From positions 806,001 to 870,000 of the forward strand of contig NZ_JAFLRG010000002.1 of the NCBI RefSeq assembly GCF_017315725.1: a stretch of DNA of 64,000 nt. The letters run 5' to 3'. The stretch's first letter is position 1. Each line of letters begins with the position of its first letter. The position numbers and the translations under genes were made by a program. Below are positions 8,914-17,427 of this stretch, one piece after another. The notes under the pieces are model-generated. The model saw only the letters and a program-made list of their open reading frames with translations. It searched no databases and was not told the DNA's origin. The stretch comes from Trinickia acidisoli. GTDB lineage: Bacteria; Pseudomonadota; Gammaproteobacteria; Burkholderiales; Burkholderiaceae.

Positions 8914-9684
8914 ATGCCTCCGACGATTCCGTTGCCGCAAATGCCCGCCGCCGAAACGCTGGCCGATATGCTGCCGTATTACGCGCAGCTCGAGCCGGTC
9001 CTCGATGCGCTACCCGACTTGGTCTTCTTCGTGAAGGATCGCGATGCACGCTATGTGCTCGTCAATTGCACGCTGGCGACGCGTTGCGGCTGCAAAGACA
9101 AGCGTGGAATCGTCGGGAAGACGACGGAGGAGGTTTTCCCGTCGCGTTTCGGCGCAGCTTACATGGAACAGGACCAGTCGATCGTCAATGGCGGCGCACC
9201 GATGATCGGTCAACTCGAACTGCATTTGTATCCGGGCCGCCAACCGGGATGGTGCTTGACGTCGAAAGTGCCGCTGCGCAACAGCGCGGGGCAGGTCGTC
9301 GGTATCGCCGGTGCATCGCGCGATCTGAAGGCCAACGAGCGGACGCATCCGGCCTATTCGAAACTTGCCGAGGTCGTTCAGTACATTCAAGAGAATTATG
9401 TGCAGCCGCTCAATTTGACGTATCTCGCGCAAATGGCAGGCATGTCCGTTGCTCAACTAGAAAGGTATTTCCATAAGGTGTTTCATCTGACGCCGCGGCA
9501 GGTGTTGCTGAAAACGCGTCTCGACGCGGCAACGGCATTGCTTGCATCGAGCGACAAGGTGACCGACGTGGCGGCGCTATGCGGTTATACGGATCACAGC
9601 GCCTTCACGCGCCAATTCAAGGCGACCGTCGGCGTGACGCCGAGTGAGTACCGGATGCTGTTGCATGGCGCGACCTCGCGCTGA
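8914..9684 (+). CDS. PAS-AraC transcriptional regulator of the hydroxyproline cluster
   Basis: 256 residues: a PAS domain (about 20-130, with LPDLVFFVKDRDARYVLVN) followed by an AraC-type double HTH (about 155-250, including DVAALCGYTDHSAFTRQF). It follows the dehydrogenase operon by 55 nt on the same strand and is the obvious candidate regulator, with the PAS domain as possible ligand sensor (inference). The start is uncertain: ATG 8884, GTG 8908 and ATG 8914 are all in frame and none has a strong ribosome site. Confidence 0.8.
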   Translation: MPPTIPLPQMPAAETLADMLPYYAQLEPVLDALPDLVFFVKDRDARYVLVNCTLATRCGCKDKRGIVGKTTEEVFPSRFGAAYMEQDQSIVNGGAPMIGQLELHLYPGRQPGWCLTSKVPLRNSAGQVVGIAGASRDLKANERTHPAYSKLAEVVQYIQENYVQPLNLTYLAQMAGMSVAQLERYFHKVFHLTPRQVLLKTRLDAATALLASSDKVTDVAALCGYTDHSAFTRQFKATVGVTPSEYRMLLHGATSR

Positions 9685-9974
9685 AAACATGCACCGCGTG
9701 AAAGAAGTACGAACGCGTTGCGTGCGGACAAATGGCGTCGGATCCATTGGCATGGATCTACGAACTTCTGGCGGATTTGGCTGGCGCGAATTCGCGACTT
9801 CGTCTTGACGCATAGGAGCGGGTGAATGATAGTGGGCCACTTGTTCGATTCGATCAGTCGATGTCATGGTTAAGCTTTCCCATCGAATCGGGCGGTTAAT
9901 CGCGCTCGCGCCGACGAGCGCTTATTCGAAGCGAGGCGCAACGTTTGCGTCGTCCGCACATTAGGAGTGCGGAT

Positions 9975-11294
9975 ATGCGCGATCAAACCGCTCACGAGCC
10001 GAAATTTCCGACAGCATGCGCCCGCTGTGGCGGCCGGATTTCGGAACCCGTTGCCTTCTGCCCCCACTGCGGCGCGCATGCGCGTTTCGCGTTGACCGGC
10101 GATGCGCCGCATGCAAGCAGTGCCGAGCGTGCGGGCTTTGTCGAGCGCGGTGGGCCTGCCGCGCACGCTGGCTCCGCCCGGCGCGAGCCGTACAGCGCGG
10201 CTGCGGCGGCATCGGTGCGCGCTGAGCCCACGGTGCCCGTCTACGATTTCGAGGGCGATCTGGATCCGCCGTGGCCCGGGCCGCCCACTCCCTTGTTTGC
10301 ATCGCCCGACGGCGATCCTTATGGCGAAGTTCACGCGGGCGCATTTCGCGGAACGCGTCAATGGGGGCTCAAAGGCGGAACAGGGTTGGTCGTCGCCGCT
10401 TTCGTCCTCCTTTACGGCGGCGCGGTACTCGTGCATCGGCGCGACGATACTTCGTCAGTGTCTTCGTCGATGTCTTCGTCCGTATCGCAGCAGAGCGCAT
10501 CGAAATCCGTGGAAGGCGCGATTGGGTCGAACGAGGACAATGCCGCGACATTCGCAGCGCCGACGAACGGTGGCGCGCTGCAGCCGCCGGCACCGTTCGC
10601 GAACGGCAACGGCGCTGTGCAGGCACCCTCATCGAACGATGCCGCCGCGCGAGCGAATAGCGTGCCACCGAGCGATGTGACGTTGAACAATACAGCGCCC
10701 GCGCCGAAGGCCGGCACGCCGATGTCGCCCAACACGGCCATTGCGTCGCTGCCGCCCCCGGTCGCTCCGGTTCAGGTGCAGCCCAGTGGTGTTGACGAGC
10801 AGGGCAAGTGGAACAGGCACGCGCACGGCTATGCACGCGAAGCCAACGCGCGCGCATTCGAAGGCGATGCGGCGATCACGCAAGCGAAACCGAAATCGCA
10901 ACCGCAACCGAGGGAGGCGCGGACCGGGCATGCCGCGTTCGTGCGCGCGTTGGACAGTGCGCAAGTGCGGTTTGCAAAAAGCGATCTCCGAGGCGCGCGC
11001 GCGTCGCTGGCGAGCGCGTTGGCGGCCGATCCGAATAACGGCGATGCACTTGCGTTGCGCGATCAGCTCGTCTCGCGCGAGCAGCAACGCGATGCGTCAT
11101 TGGGTGCGGCACGCGCGTGCGTCGTAGCATCGCGTTGGAATTGCGTGTGGCACAACGCGGGCAAGGCGCTCGCGATCGATGCCAGCAGCACCGAGGCGAA
11201 GGCGCTCGTGGACCGAGCGATCGTCGAGTCGGGCGCGGCGACGACGCCGGCCGGCCCGGGGCCGGACAACGTCGCAGTGCCGATGGTGCAGTAG
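9975..11294 (+). CDS. Zinc-ribbon membrane protein with C-terminal TPR-like region
   Basis: 439 residues. The N-terminus carries a zinc ribbon with Cys15, Cys18, Cys29 and Cys32. A single membrane helix lies at about 136-153. Then comes a long low-complexity Ser/Ala/Pro-rich linker (about 158-300) and a helical TPR-like C-terminus (about 325-425). The topology suggests a cytoplasmic zinc ribbon and a periplasmic TPR tail. AGGAG at 9963-9967 supports the ATG at 9975. No function can be assigned; it stands alone between the hydroxyproline and pipecolate clusters. About 290 bp upstream of it hold nothing recognisable. Confidence 0.72.
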   Translation: MRDQTAHEPKFPTACARCGGRISEPVAFCPHCGAHARFALTGDAPHASSAERAGFVERGGPAAHAGSARREPYSAAAAASVRAEPTVPVYDFEGDLDPPWPGPPTPLFASPDGDPYGEVHAGAFRGTRQWGLKGGTGLVVAAFVLLYGGAVLVHRRDDTSSVSSSMSSSVSQQSASKSVEGAIGSNEDNAATFAAPTNGGALQPPAPFANGNGAVQAPSSNDAAARANSVPPSDVTLNNTAPAPKAGTPMSPNTAIASLPPPVAPVQVQPSGVDEQGKWNRHAHGYAREANARAFEGDAAITQAKPKSQPQPREARTGHAAFVRALDSAQVRFAKSDLRGARASLASALAADPNNGDALALRDQLVSREQQRDASLGAARACVVASRWNCVWHNAGKALAIDASSTEAKALVDRAIVESGAATTPAGPGPDNVAVPMVQ

Positions 11295-11404
11295 TCGGCC
11301 GCGCAGTAACGCGAACGCATCGAGTCGGTGTAATTATCGGCGTTGGAGCGATTTCATGATCTCGTGAAATGCCGCCGATCGAGACGATGAATAGGTGCCT
11401 GCGC

Positions 11405-12697
11405 TTACCGATGCACGCGCTCGGCGATCGCGTCCGTGGCGATTTTCGTCAGGTAGGTCAATTCGGCTGCGGCGAGCCCGAGCAGCCCGTGCGTCGACTC
11501 AAGGCCAAAGCGCGAGAAAGGCGCTGGGATTGGCCGCGCTTCGGCGATCGCGGCTGCGAGCAGTTCGCCGGCGGCGGTCGTGGGCGCGACGCCGTGTCCG
11601 CCGAAGCCCACCGCATGCCAGACCCCGTCGCTGCCTCGCCCGATCTGGGGCATCTTGTGCCGCGCATAGCTCATCATGCCGCCCCATGCATAGTCGAGCT
11701 TGACGCCCTTCAATTGCGGATAGACGCGCAGCAAATCGCGCGTCAACAACGTGGCGATCACGCGCGGATTGCGTTCGAAGATCGAAATGCGCCCGCCCCA
11801 GAGTATGCGCGTGTCGGGAAGGGGCCGGTAATAATCGAACGCGAAGCGCGTATCGTAGACAGCCGCGGCGCAATCGATCGCTTCCTTCAGGCCTGCATCG
11901 AGCGGCTCGGTCGTCACGACGTACGTGGCGATCGGCAACACGGCGCGCTCGACAGGGCGATAGACGCCGCGCGCATATGCACCTCCAGCCATGACGACGT
12001 GCCGCGCTTCGATCGATCCGTTAGGTGTACTAATCAAATATCGATCGTGCTCGCGCTCATGTTCGAGGCGCAGTGCCGCGCTGCGTTCGTAGATACGCAC
12101 CCCGGCGTCCATTAGGGTCTTTGCGATTCCGAGCGCGTATTTGAGCGGATGGAAATGAAAGCCGTGCCGCTCGAGCAGGCCGCCGTGATAGCGGTCGGTT
12201 TTCAATCGATCGCTCAGCGCGCTTTTCGAAATAGGCTCCCATTCGACACCGAACGACGTGCGCATCAATTCGCGCTGAGCGGCGAGGCTGCCGGGGCGGC
12301 CGAACCAATCGGCCAGGATGACGCCGGCATTCACGACGTCGCAGTCGATTTCGTAACGCGCGATGCGCTTGCCGATCAACTCGACGGCGTCGAGCGTCAG
12401 CCGATAGAGCGATCGCGCGTCCCGCGGGCCGAGCGCGCGCAGCAGGTCGGCACAATCGAGGCTATAGCCGCCGAAGACGAAGCCGCCGTTTCGACCGGAC
12501 GCACCGAAACCCACGCGCTCCGCCTCGAGAATGACGACGTTGCGCATACCACGTTCCACGAGGCCGAGCGCCGTCGCGAGTCCGGCAAAGCCGCCGCCGA
12601 CGATGCACACGGCCGCCTCCTCGCGCATGGCTGCCAGCGAGGGACGTTCCGTCCGCTCGACCGTGGCTTCGTAAAAGCTCGATGCTGCCGTTCGCAT
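11405..12697 (-). CDS. amaA: FAD-dependent oxidoreductase, probable L-pipecolate oxidase
   Basis: 430 residues of the DAO superfamily, PuuB/OrdL-like branch. The FAD motif GGGFAGLATA begins at about residue 34 and is followed by the family's ASGRNGGFV. A glycine-rich C-terminal motif (GFGGHGVAPTT) is present. The length agrees with Pseudomonas AmaA. AmaA oxidises L-pipecolate to piperideine-6-carboxylate, the substrate of the AmaB-type dehydrogenase 5 kb downstream, and the HglS gene in the same cluster supports a lysine/pipecolate role. A gamma-glutamylputrescine oxidase is the main alternative. It is divergent from a LysR gene. Confidence 0.66.
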   Translation of the reverse strand: MRTAASSFYEATVERTERPSLAAMREEAAVCIVGGGFAGLATALGLVERGMRNVVILEAERVGFGASGRNGGFVFGGYSLDCADLLRALGPRDARSLYRLTLDAVELIGKRIARYEIDCDVVNAGVILADWFGRPGSLAAQRELMRTSFGVEWEPISKSALSDRLKTDRYHGGLLERHGFHFHPLKYALGIAKTLMDAGVRIYERSAALRLEHEREHDRYLISTPNGSIEARHVVMAGGAYARGVYRPVERAVLPIATYVVTTEPLDAGLKEAIDCAAAVYDTRFAFDYYRPLPDTRILWGGRISIFERNPRVIATLLTRDLLRVYPQLKGVKLDYAWGGMMSYARHKMPQIGRGSDGVWHAVGFGGHGVAPTTAAGELLAAAIAEARPIPAPFSRFGLESTHGLLGLAAAELTYLTKIATDAIAERVHR

Positions 12698-12865
12698 TGG
12701 GTATTCCTTGTTATGCCAGGTTTCGCGTGATTGTCCAGGCTACCTTCGCAATCGCGTGTTCTCATTCGCTCCGTTGAAAGAGCGATGAATATCGTCGTTT
12801 CTGCGGTCAGCGACAATCGACGATAATTTTTCAGACACAAAACTATTTCTTATGGATCTTCGTGT

Positions 12866-13732
12866 ATGGCCAGACATCTGCCGCTCAATGCTCTGCGAGC
12901 ATTCGAATCGTCGGCCCGCCATCTGAGCTTTACCCGCGCCGCGCGCGAGATGAACGTGACGCAGGCCGCCGTCAGCCAGCAAGTCCGCGCGCTCGAGGAG
13001 CGGCTCGGCGCTCAACTGTTCAAGCGGTTGCCGCGCGGGCTGGGGATGACGGACGAGGGGCAAGCGTTGCTGCCCGTCCTCTCCGACGCATTCGGCCGCA
13101 TCGACGCGGTGCTCAAGCAGTTCGAAGGCGGCCATTTCCATGAGGTGTTGACGGTCGGGGTGGTCGGCACGTTTGCCGTGGGCTGGCTCATGCCGCGTCT
13201 GAATCGGTTTCGCGCGGCCCATCCGTTCATTGAATTGCGACTGCTGACGCACAACAATCTCGTCGATTTCGCGGCCGAAGGCCTCGATTTCGCGATCCGT
13301 TTCGGCGACGGCAATTGGCCCGGCACGCAAGCCGCGGCATTGCTCGATGCGCCGCTCACCGCATTGTGCGCCCCCGATTTGGCCAAGCGCCTGCGCGTGC
13401 CGCGCGATCTCGCAGCCGAAACGCTGCTGCGCTCTTACCGCGCCGACGAATGGGCGCTCTGGTTTGCCGCGGCGGATCTGTCGGCGGGAGCGATACGCGG
13501 CCCCGTATTCGATTCGTCGCGCCTGATGGTCGAGGCGGCGATGCAAGGCGCCGGGGTGGCGCTCGCGCCCGCACGCATGTTCGAGCGGGAGCTTCAGGCG
13601 GGACGCCTCGTGCGCGTGTTCGATGTCGAGGTCAACACCGGCAGCTACTGGCTTACCTGGCTCAAATCGAAGCGGATGTCGCCGGCGATGCAGGCGTTTC
13701 GCGATTGGATCGTGTCGGAGGCGGCGGCTTAG
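12866..13732 (+). CDS. LysR-family regulator, GcvA-like
   Basis: 288 residues. The N-terminal winged HTH opens with the GcvA-type signature LPLNALRAFESSARH and continues with the recognition segment VTQAAVSQQVRALEERLG; the effector-binding domain covers about 90-285. It is divergent from the pipecolate oxidase gene with 168 bp between the starts, the usual arrangement for a LysR regulator and its target. The ligand is unknown; pipecolate or a downstream metabolite is plausible (inference). Confidence 0.85.
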   Translation: MARHLPLNALRAFESSARHLSFTRAAREMNVTQAAVSQQVRALEERLGAQLFKRLPRGLGMTDEGQALLPVLSDAFGRIDAVLKQFEGGHFHEVLTVGVVGTFAVGWLMPRLNRFRAAHPFIELRLLTHNNLVDFAAEGLDFAIRFGDGNWPGTQAAALLDAPLTALCAPDLAKRLRVPRDLAAETLLRSYRADEWALWFAAADLSAGAIRGPVFDSSRLMVEAAMQGAGVALAPARMFERELQAGRLVRVFDVEVNTGSYWLTWLKSKRMSPAMQAFRDWIVSEAAA

Positions 13733-13766
13733 GGCGCGTTCGCCACGCTTTCGAAGATCGTTCGCG

Positions 13767-13792
13767 GCGCCGGCCATCGAAAGGGCCGGCGC
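13767..13792. terminator. Strong hairpin between convergent LysR genes
   Basis: Perfect 9-bp arms, GCGCCGGCC and GGCCGGCGC, around an 8-nt loop, between the two convergent LysR stops (13732 and 13837). There is no T-tract on either side, so it is at best a hairpin-type or Rho-assisted bidirectional terminator. Confidence 0.5.
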
Positions 13793-13836
13793 AAGCCCGT
13801 GATTTGCGTGAACAGGCCCTGGCAGGCGCGTCGCTG

Positions 13837-14760
13837 TCACGGGCGCGACGCATCTGACGCCTGCGGCACGACGGGCACGAGCGAAGCAAGCCATTGCGAG
13901 AGGGCAACGAACGGCTCGTCGTTCGCGCCCGCGTCGGGGGCGACGAGGTAGTAGCCGGCGTCGCTCGCGAGCGGCATGTCGAGCGCGACGGCAAGCCGTC
14001 CTGAAGCGAGTTCGTCGGCGATCAGGATTTCCGGCATCAGCGCGACACCCATGCCGGCCAGCGCGGCGCTCGCCAGCATCGTGAACAGTTCGTAGCGCGG
14101 CCCGCGTACGGCGCGGGCGTCGTCGCCGAAACCGTGCGCGCGAAACCACTCGCGCCACGCGTCGGGCCGCGTCGATAGGTGCAGGAGCGGCATGTCGACC
14201 AAGCGTTCGCGCGTGAGCGGCGCGCAATCGGCCATCAATGCCGGGCTGCAGACCGGCACCGCATGGCCTTCGCGAAAGAGCAGCGTGCCTTGCGTGCCGG
14301 GCCATACCGCTCGACCAAAGTAGACGGCGGCGTCGAACGGCGAATCGCTGAACAGAAACGGCTCCGTGCGGATCGAGAGGTTGACCGTAATGTCGGGCCG
14401 CAGCGCTCGGAACCGCGGCAGGCGCGGAATCAGCCATTGACTTGCGAACGTCGGTACGACGGCGAGTTCGAGCACGCGGCCGACCCCGCGTTGCGCCATC
14501 AGCTCGAGCGTATCGCGCTCGATGCGCTCGAGGCTCTTGCGGATCTGCGCGGCATAGTGGCGTCCGTGCGGCGTCAGCACGACCCGCTTCTTGATTCGCA
14601 GGAACAAGGCGACGCCGAGCCGGTTCTCGAGCGAGGCGACTTGCCGGCAGACGGCACTTTGCGTGAGCGCGAGTTCGTCGGCCGCGCGGGTGAAGCTTTC
14701 GTGGCGTGCCGCCGCTTCGAAAACCTGCAGCGCGGCGAGATTGGGGATGCCTTTTCTCAT
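13837..14760 (-). CDS. LysR-family regulator
   Basis: 307 residues. N-terminal HTH (NLAALQVFEAAARHESFTRAADEL ... SAVCRQVASLE, split here by a spacer) and a substrate-binding domain from about 95. It is divergent from the hglS gene (about 200 bp between the starts) and convergent with the GcvA-like regulator, so each half of the pipecolate cluster has its own LysR protein. The start at 14760 gives the normal family N-terminus; the extension to 14865 has no family support. Confidence 0.84.
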   Translation of the reverse strand: MRKGIPNLAALQVFEAAARHESFTRAADELALTQSAVCRQVASLENRLGVALFLRIKKRVVLTPHGRHYAAQIRKSLERIERDTLELMAQRGVGRVLELAVVPTFASQWLIPRLPRFRALRPDITVNLSIRTEPFLFSDSPFDAAVYFGRAVWPGTQGTLLFREGHAVPVCSPALMADCAPLTRERLVDMPLLHLSTRPDAWREWFRAHGFGDDARAVRGPRYELFTMLASAALAGMGVALMPEILIADELASGRLAVALDMPLASDAGYYLVAPDAGANDEPFVALSQWLASLVPVVPQASDASRP

Positions 14761-14957
14761 CGTTGGGGTTGCGCCGGGAACAGGCTTCCGGCGGCAAGTT
14801 GGTGATTTTTGCGAATGAAGTGGTGAGTTTAAATCAATTGTCGGCTGGAGGGCAGGCGACGACAATCAATCTGATCAACGGGAACGGGTGCGCATGGAAT
14901 AGGCCGATGTGCCTTGTCACGGAATGCGCTGCACCTCACAAAAACGGAAACGATGCA

Positions 14958-15977
14958 ATGAACGGCAATCTCGACGCAATGCTCGCAGCCGCCTGCGGAT
15001 CAGGCGCCGCCCAGCAGTTAGTGACATTGATGAATGTGCCGCCCTCGATGGAACGCTGGGAGGCCGGCATCGTGACACGCGCCGAGCTTGCGCAGGCGCT
15101 CAACATGGCGCTTTTCGCCGGGCTGCTCGATCGCGTCCCGACGGGGCGCGCCTATACCGACGGCGTCGCTCGCGAGGATGGGCGGGTACAGTTCGATCAC
15201 GGTGCGCTTCGCACCGTGCGCTGGCCGCACTGCGGCGCGTTGCCTCCGGGTGAAGCCGCATTCACGCGCATCCTCAAGCCGCTCGGCTATCGTTTGAACG
15301 GCACCTATCCGCTCGATCGAATCAAGATGACCGGGCGCTCGTACGCGCATCTCGATGCGCCCGAGCACATCGCGCAGTTTTTCGTCAGCGAGTTGCACCC
15401 CGAGCGCTTTTCTAGCGCACTCCAGCAGGCTGTCACGAACGTCGTCGGTTCGTCGGCGGACCCGTTGACGCCGCGGGCCGTCGCATGGCTCGCCGAACTC
15501 GAGCGCGATGCGGCCTTGCCGCTCGCCGATGCCTGCGCGCTGCTGCCGATCCTCATACGCTGCTTCGATCGCCAGCATGCGGTGCCTCGTCTCGCCGACT
15601 ATCTCACGTTGCTTGCCGAATCGGCTGAAATGGCGTGGATCGCTACGGAAGGCAACGCCTTCAACCATGCAACCGACCGCGTGTCCGACGTGTTCGCGGT
15701 GGCGGATGCGCAGCGCGAACTGGGCCGGCCCATCAAAGAGCACGTTGAAGTGTCGAAATCGGGCCGTGTCAAGCAGACGGCGTTTCAAGCCGATCCGGTC
15801 GTGCGTGTTTTTCTCGGCGACGACGGCAGCGAAGTGCGCCGCGAAGTGCCAGGTTCGTTCTATGAATTCATCACGCGCGACACCTACGTCGACGCGGAAA
15901 CAGGGCGCGTGGCGCTGGATCTGGGCTTCGATGCAGGCAACGCGACCGGCATCTTCAAAATGACCGCGGCAGCGTGA
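14958..15977 (+). CDS. hglS: 2-oxoadipate dioxygenase/decarboxylase (DUF1338 family)
   Basis: 339 residues. Family features are His81 and Arg85 (DHGALR, the H-x3-R pairing that places substrate arginine next to the metal histidine), His237 (FNHATDRVSDV) and Glu303 (FYEF), which fit the His-His-Glu iron site of HglS. This enzyme converts 2-oxoadipate to D-2-hydroxyglutarate in bacterial lysine catabolism. It precedes a probable aminoadipate aminotransferase gene by 53 nt. The start at 14958 is preceded by a GGAAA stretch; an upstream extension to 14706 would overlap the divergent LysR gene. Confidence 0.82.
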   Translation: MNGNLDAMLAAACGSGAAQQLVTLMNVPPSMERWEAGIVTRAELAQALNMALFAGLLDRVPTGRAYTDGVAREDGRVQFDHGALRTVRWPHCGALPPGEAAFTRILKPLGYRLNGTYPLDRIKMTGRSYAHLDAPEHIAQFFVSELHPERFSSALQQAVTNVVGSSADPLTPRAVAWLAELERDAALPLADACALLPILIRCFDRQHAVPRLADYLTLLAESAEMAWIATEGNAFNHATDRVSDVFAVADAQRELGRPIKEHVEVSKSGRVKQTAFQADPVVRVFLGDDGSEVRREVPGSFYEFITRDTYVDAETGRVALDLGFDAGNATGIFKMTAAA

Positions 15978-16030
15978 TGGCCATGCGCGAGGTCGTGCCC
16001 ATCGTGCGAGATCGAGCGGAGAGGAGTGCG

Positions 16031-17272
16031 ATGGCTTCTGCCGATACGACAAGTTCCGACACGCGAGACGATGCGTACGAATTTGCCGCGCCGTTTCGTG
16101 CGCCGCAGGGCTCGCCGATCCGCGAGCTGTTCAAGTACGTCGGCCGTCCGGGCATGATTTCGTTCGCGGGCGGGTATCCGTCGAAGGATTTGTTCGATCG
16201 CGACGGCTTCGCACACGCGCTCGATGCGGCCTACCGCAGCGATCCGATTGCATGTTTGCAATACGGCGATACGGCCGGCACGCCGGCTTTGCGTGGATCG
16301 CTTGCCCGGCTCATGGGCACGCGCGGCGTTGCTTGCAACGCCGACGATATCGTGGTGACGACGGGCTCGCAGCAGGGGTTCGATTTGCTGCTGCGCACAC
16401 TGATCGCTCCGGGCGATACGGCGCTGATCGAAGAGCCGGCTTATCCCGCCGCGATCCAGGCGCTGCGGCTCGCGGGCGCGAACATCGTCCCGGTTCGGAC
16501 CGATCGCGACGGGATCGACGTGGACGCGCTCGCCGCCCAACTCGATGCATGGCCCGCGGCGCCCAAGCCGAAGCTGCTCTATACCGTCCCCACGTTTGCA
16601 AACCCGACCGGGGCGACGCTGTCCCACGCGAGGCGTGAAGCCCTCGTGCGGCTGGCGGCGGCGCGGCGCATCGTGCTCGTCGAAGACGATCCGTACGGCG
16701 AGTTGCGCTTTTCGGGCACGCCGGTACCGCCGATGCGCGCATTGGCCGACGCATGTCCCGGAGCGCGCGACTGGGTGGTTTATTTCGGCAGCCTGTCCAA
16801 GATCGTCGCGCCGGGTTTGCGGATCGGTTGGGCGATTGCGCCCGCGCCCATTGCGCGCAGAATGATCGTTGCAAAGCAAACGAGCGATTTATGCACCTCA
16901 CCGCTCGCGCAGGAGACGGCGCGCCATTATCTGGACAGCGGCAGCTTGGGGTTGCACCTGCGATCGATCGTCGGGGCTTATCGCTCGCGTTGCGAGGCGC
17001 TCGTCAAGGCCCTTGGGCATTTTGCGCCGGGCGAGATCGCGTTCACCGCACCCGAAGGCGGCATGTTCGTCTGGGCGAGATTGACTGGCGGGCGCGACGC
17101 CGGCGAGGTGCTCAAGCGCGCCATCGAGCGCAATGTGATGTTCGTTCCGGGCCCAGCGTTTTTCGTGCGCGAGCCGGATGCAAGCAGCTTGCGCTTGTCG
17201 TTCGCGGCGCCGAGCGAAGCCGAGGCGTTCGAAGGCGCGCGCCGGCTCGCGTCGGCGCTGGCGCAAGCTTAA
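16031..17272 (+). CDS. PLP-dependent aminotransferase, probable 2-aminoadipate transaminase
   Basis: 413 residues, fold type I class I/II (LysN/MocR-catalytic-like). The PLP lysine is in YFGSLSKIVAPGLRIGW; other family marks are TTGSQQGFDLL, EEPAYPAA and FANPTGA. Its position directly after hglS indicates that it makes the 2-oxoadipate used by HglS from 2-aminoadipate. ATG 16031 has GAGGAG a few bases upstream; an in-frame ATG at 15974 overlaps the hglS stop and is less likely. Confidence 0.78.
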   Translation: MASADTTSSDTRDDAYEFAAPFRAPQGSPIRELFKYVGRPGMISFAGGYPSKDLFDRDGFAHALDAAYRSDPIACLQYGDTAGTPALRGSLARLMGTRGVACNADDIVVTTGSQQGFDLLLRTLIAPGDTALIEEPAYPAAIQALRLAGANIVPVRTDRDGIDVDALAAQLDAWPAAPKPKLLYTVPTFANPTGATLSHARREALVRLAAARRIVLVEDDPYGELRFSGTPVPPMRALADACPGARDWVVYFGSLSKIVAPGLRIGWAIAPAPIARRMIVAKQTSDLCTSPLAQETARHYLDSGSLGLHLRSIVGAYRSRCEALVKALGHFAPGEIAFTAPEGGMFVWARLTGGRDAGEVLKRAIERNVMFVPGPAFFVREPDASSLRLSFAAPSEAEAFEGARRLASALAQA

Positions 17273-17279
17273 GGGGCCG

Positions 17280-17306
17280 ATGCAAGCGTAGCGCGCCCGC
17301 TTGCAT
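17280..17306. terminator. Hairpin between aminotransferase and dehydrogenase genes
   Basis: Perfect 9-bp inverted repeat, ATGCAAGCG and CGCTTGCAT, with a 9-nt loop, beginning 8 bases after the aminotransferase stop. It has no T-tract. It could attenuate read-through to the dehydrogenase gene or be an operator. Confidence 0.4.
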
Positions 17307-17427
17307 AGGTGGCGTGAACGCGTTTCAATCGCCGGATCGAGGGCAATTTCATGCTGCGTGCCGTGTGCGGGCGGATGAATGGCTCCGGACAAATTTTGAC
17401 GATGTAACTCGACACTAAGAGGACGTG

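Noticed and set aside
12740..14797. 685-codon minus-strand ORF spanning both LysR genes
   Set aside because: It covers a real LysR gene antisense and another out of frame; composition is shadow-like and no family is seen.
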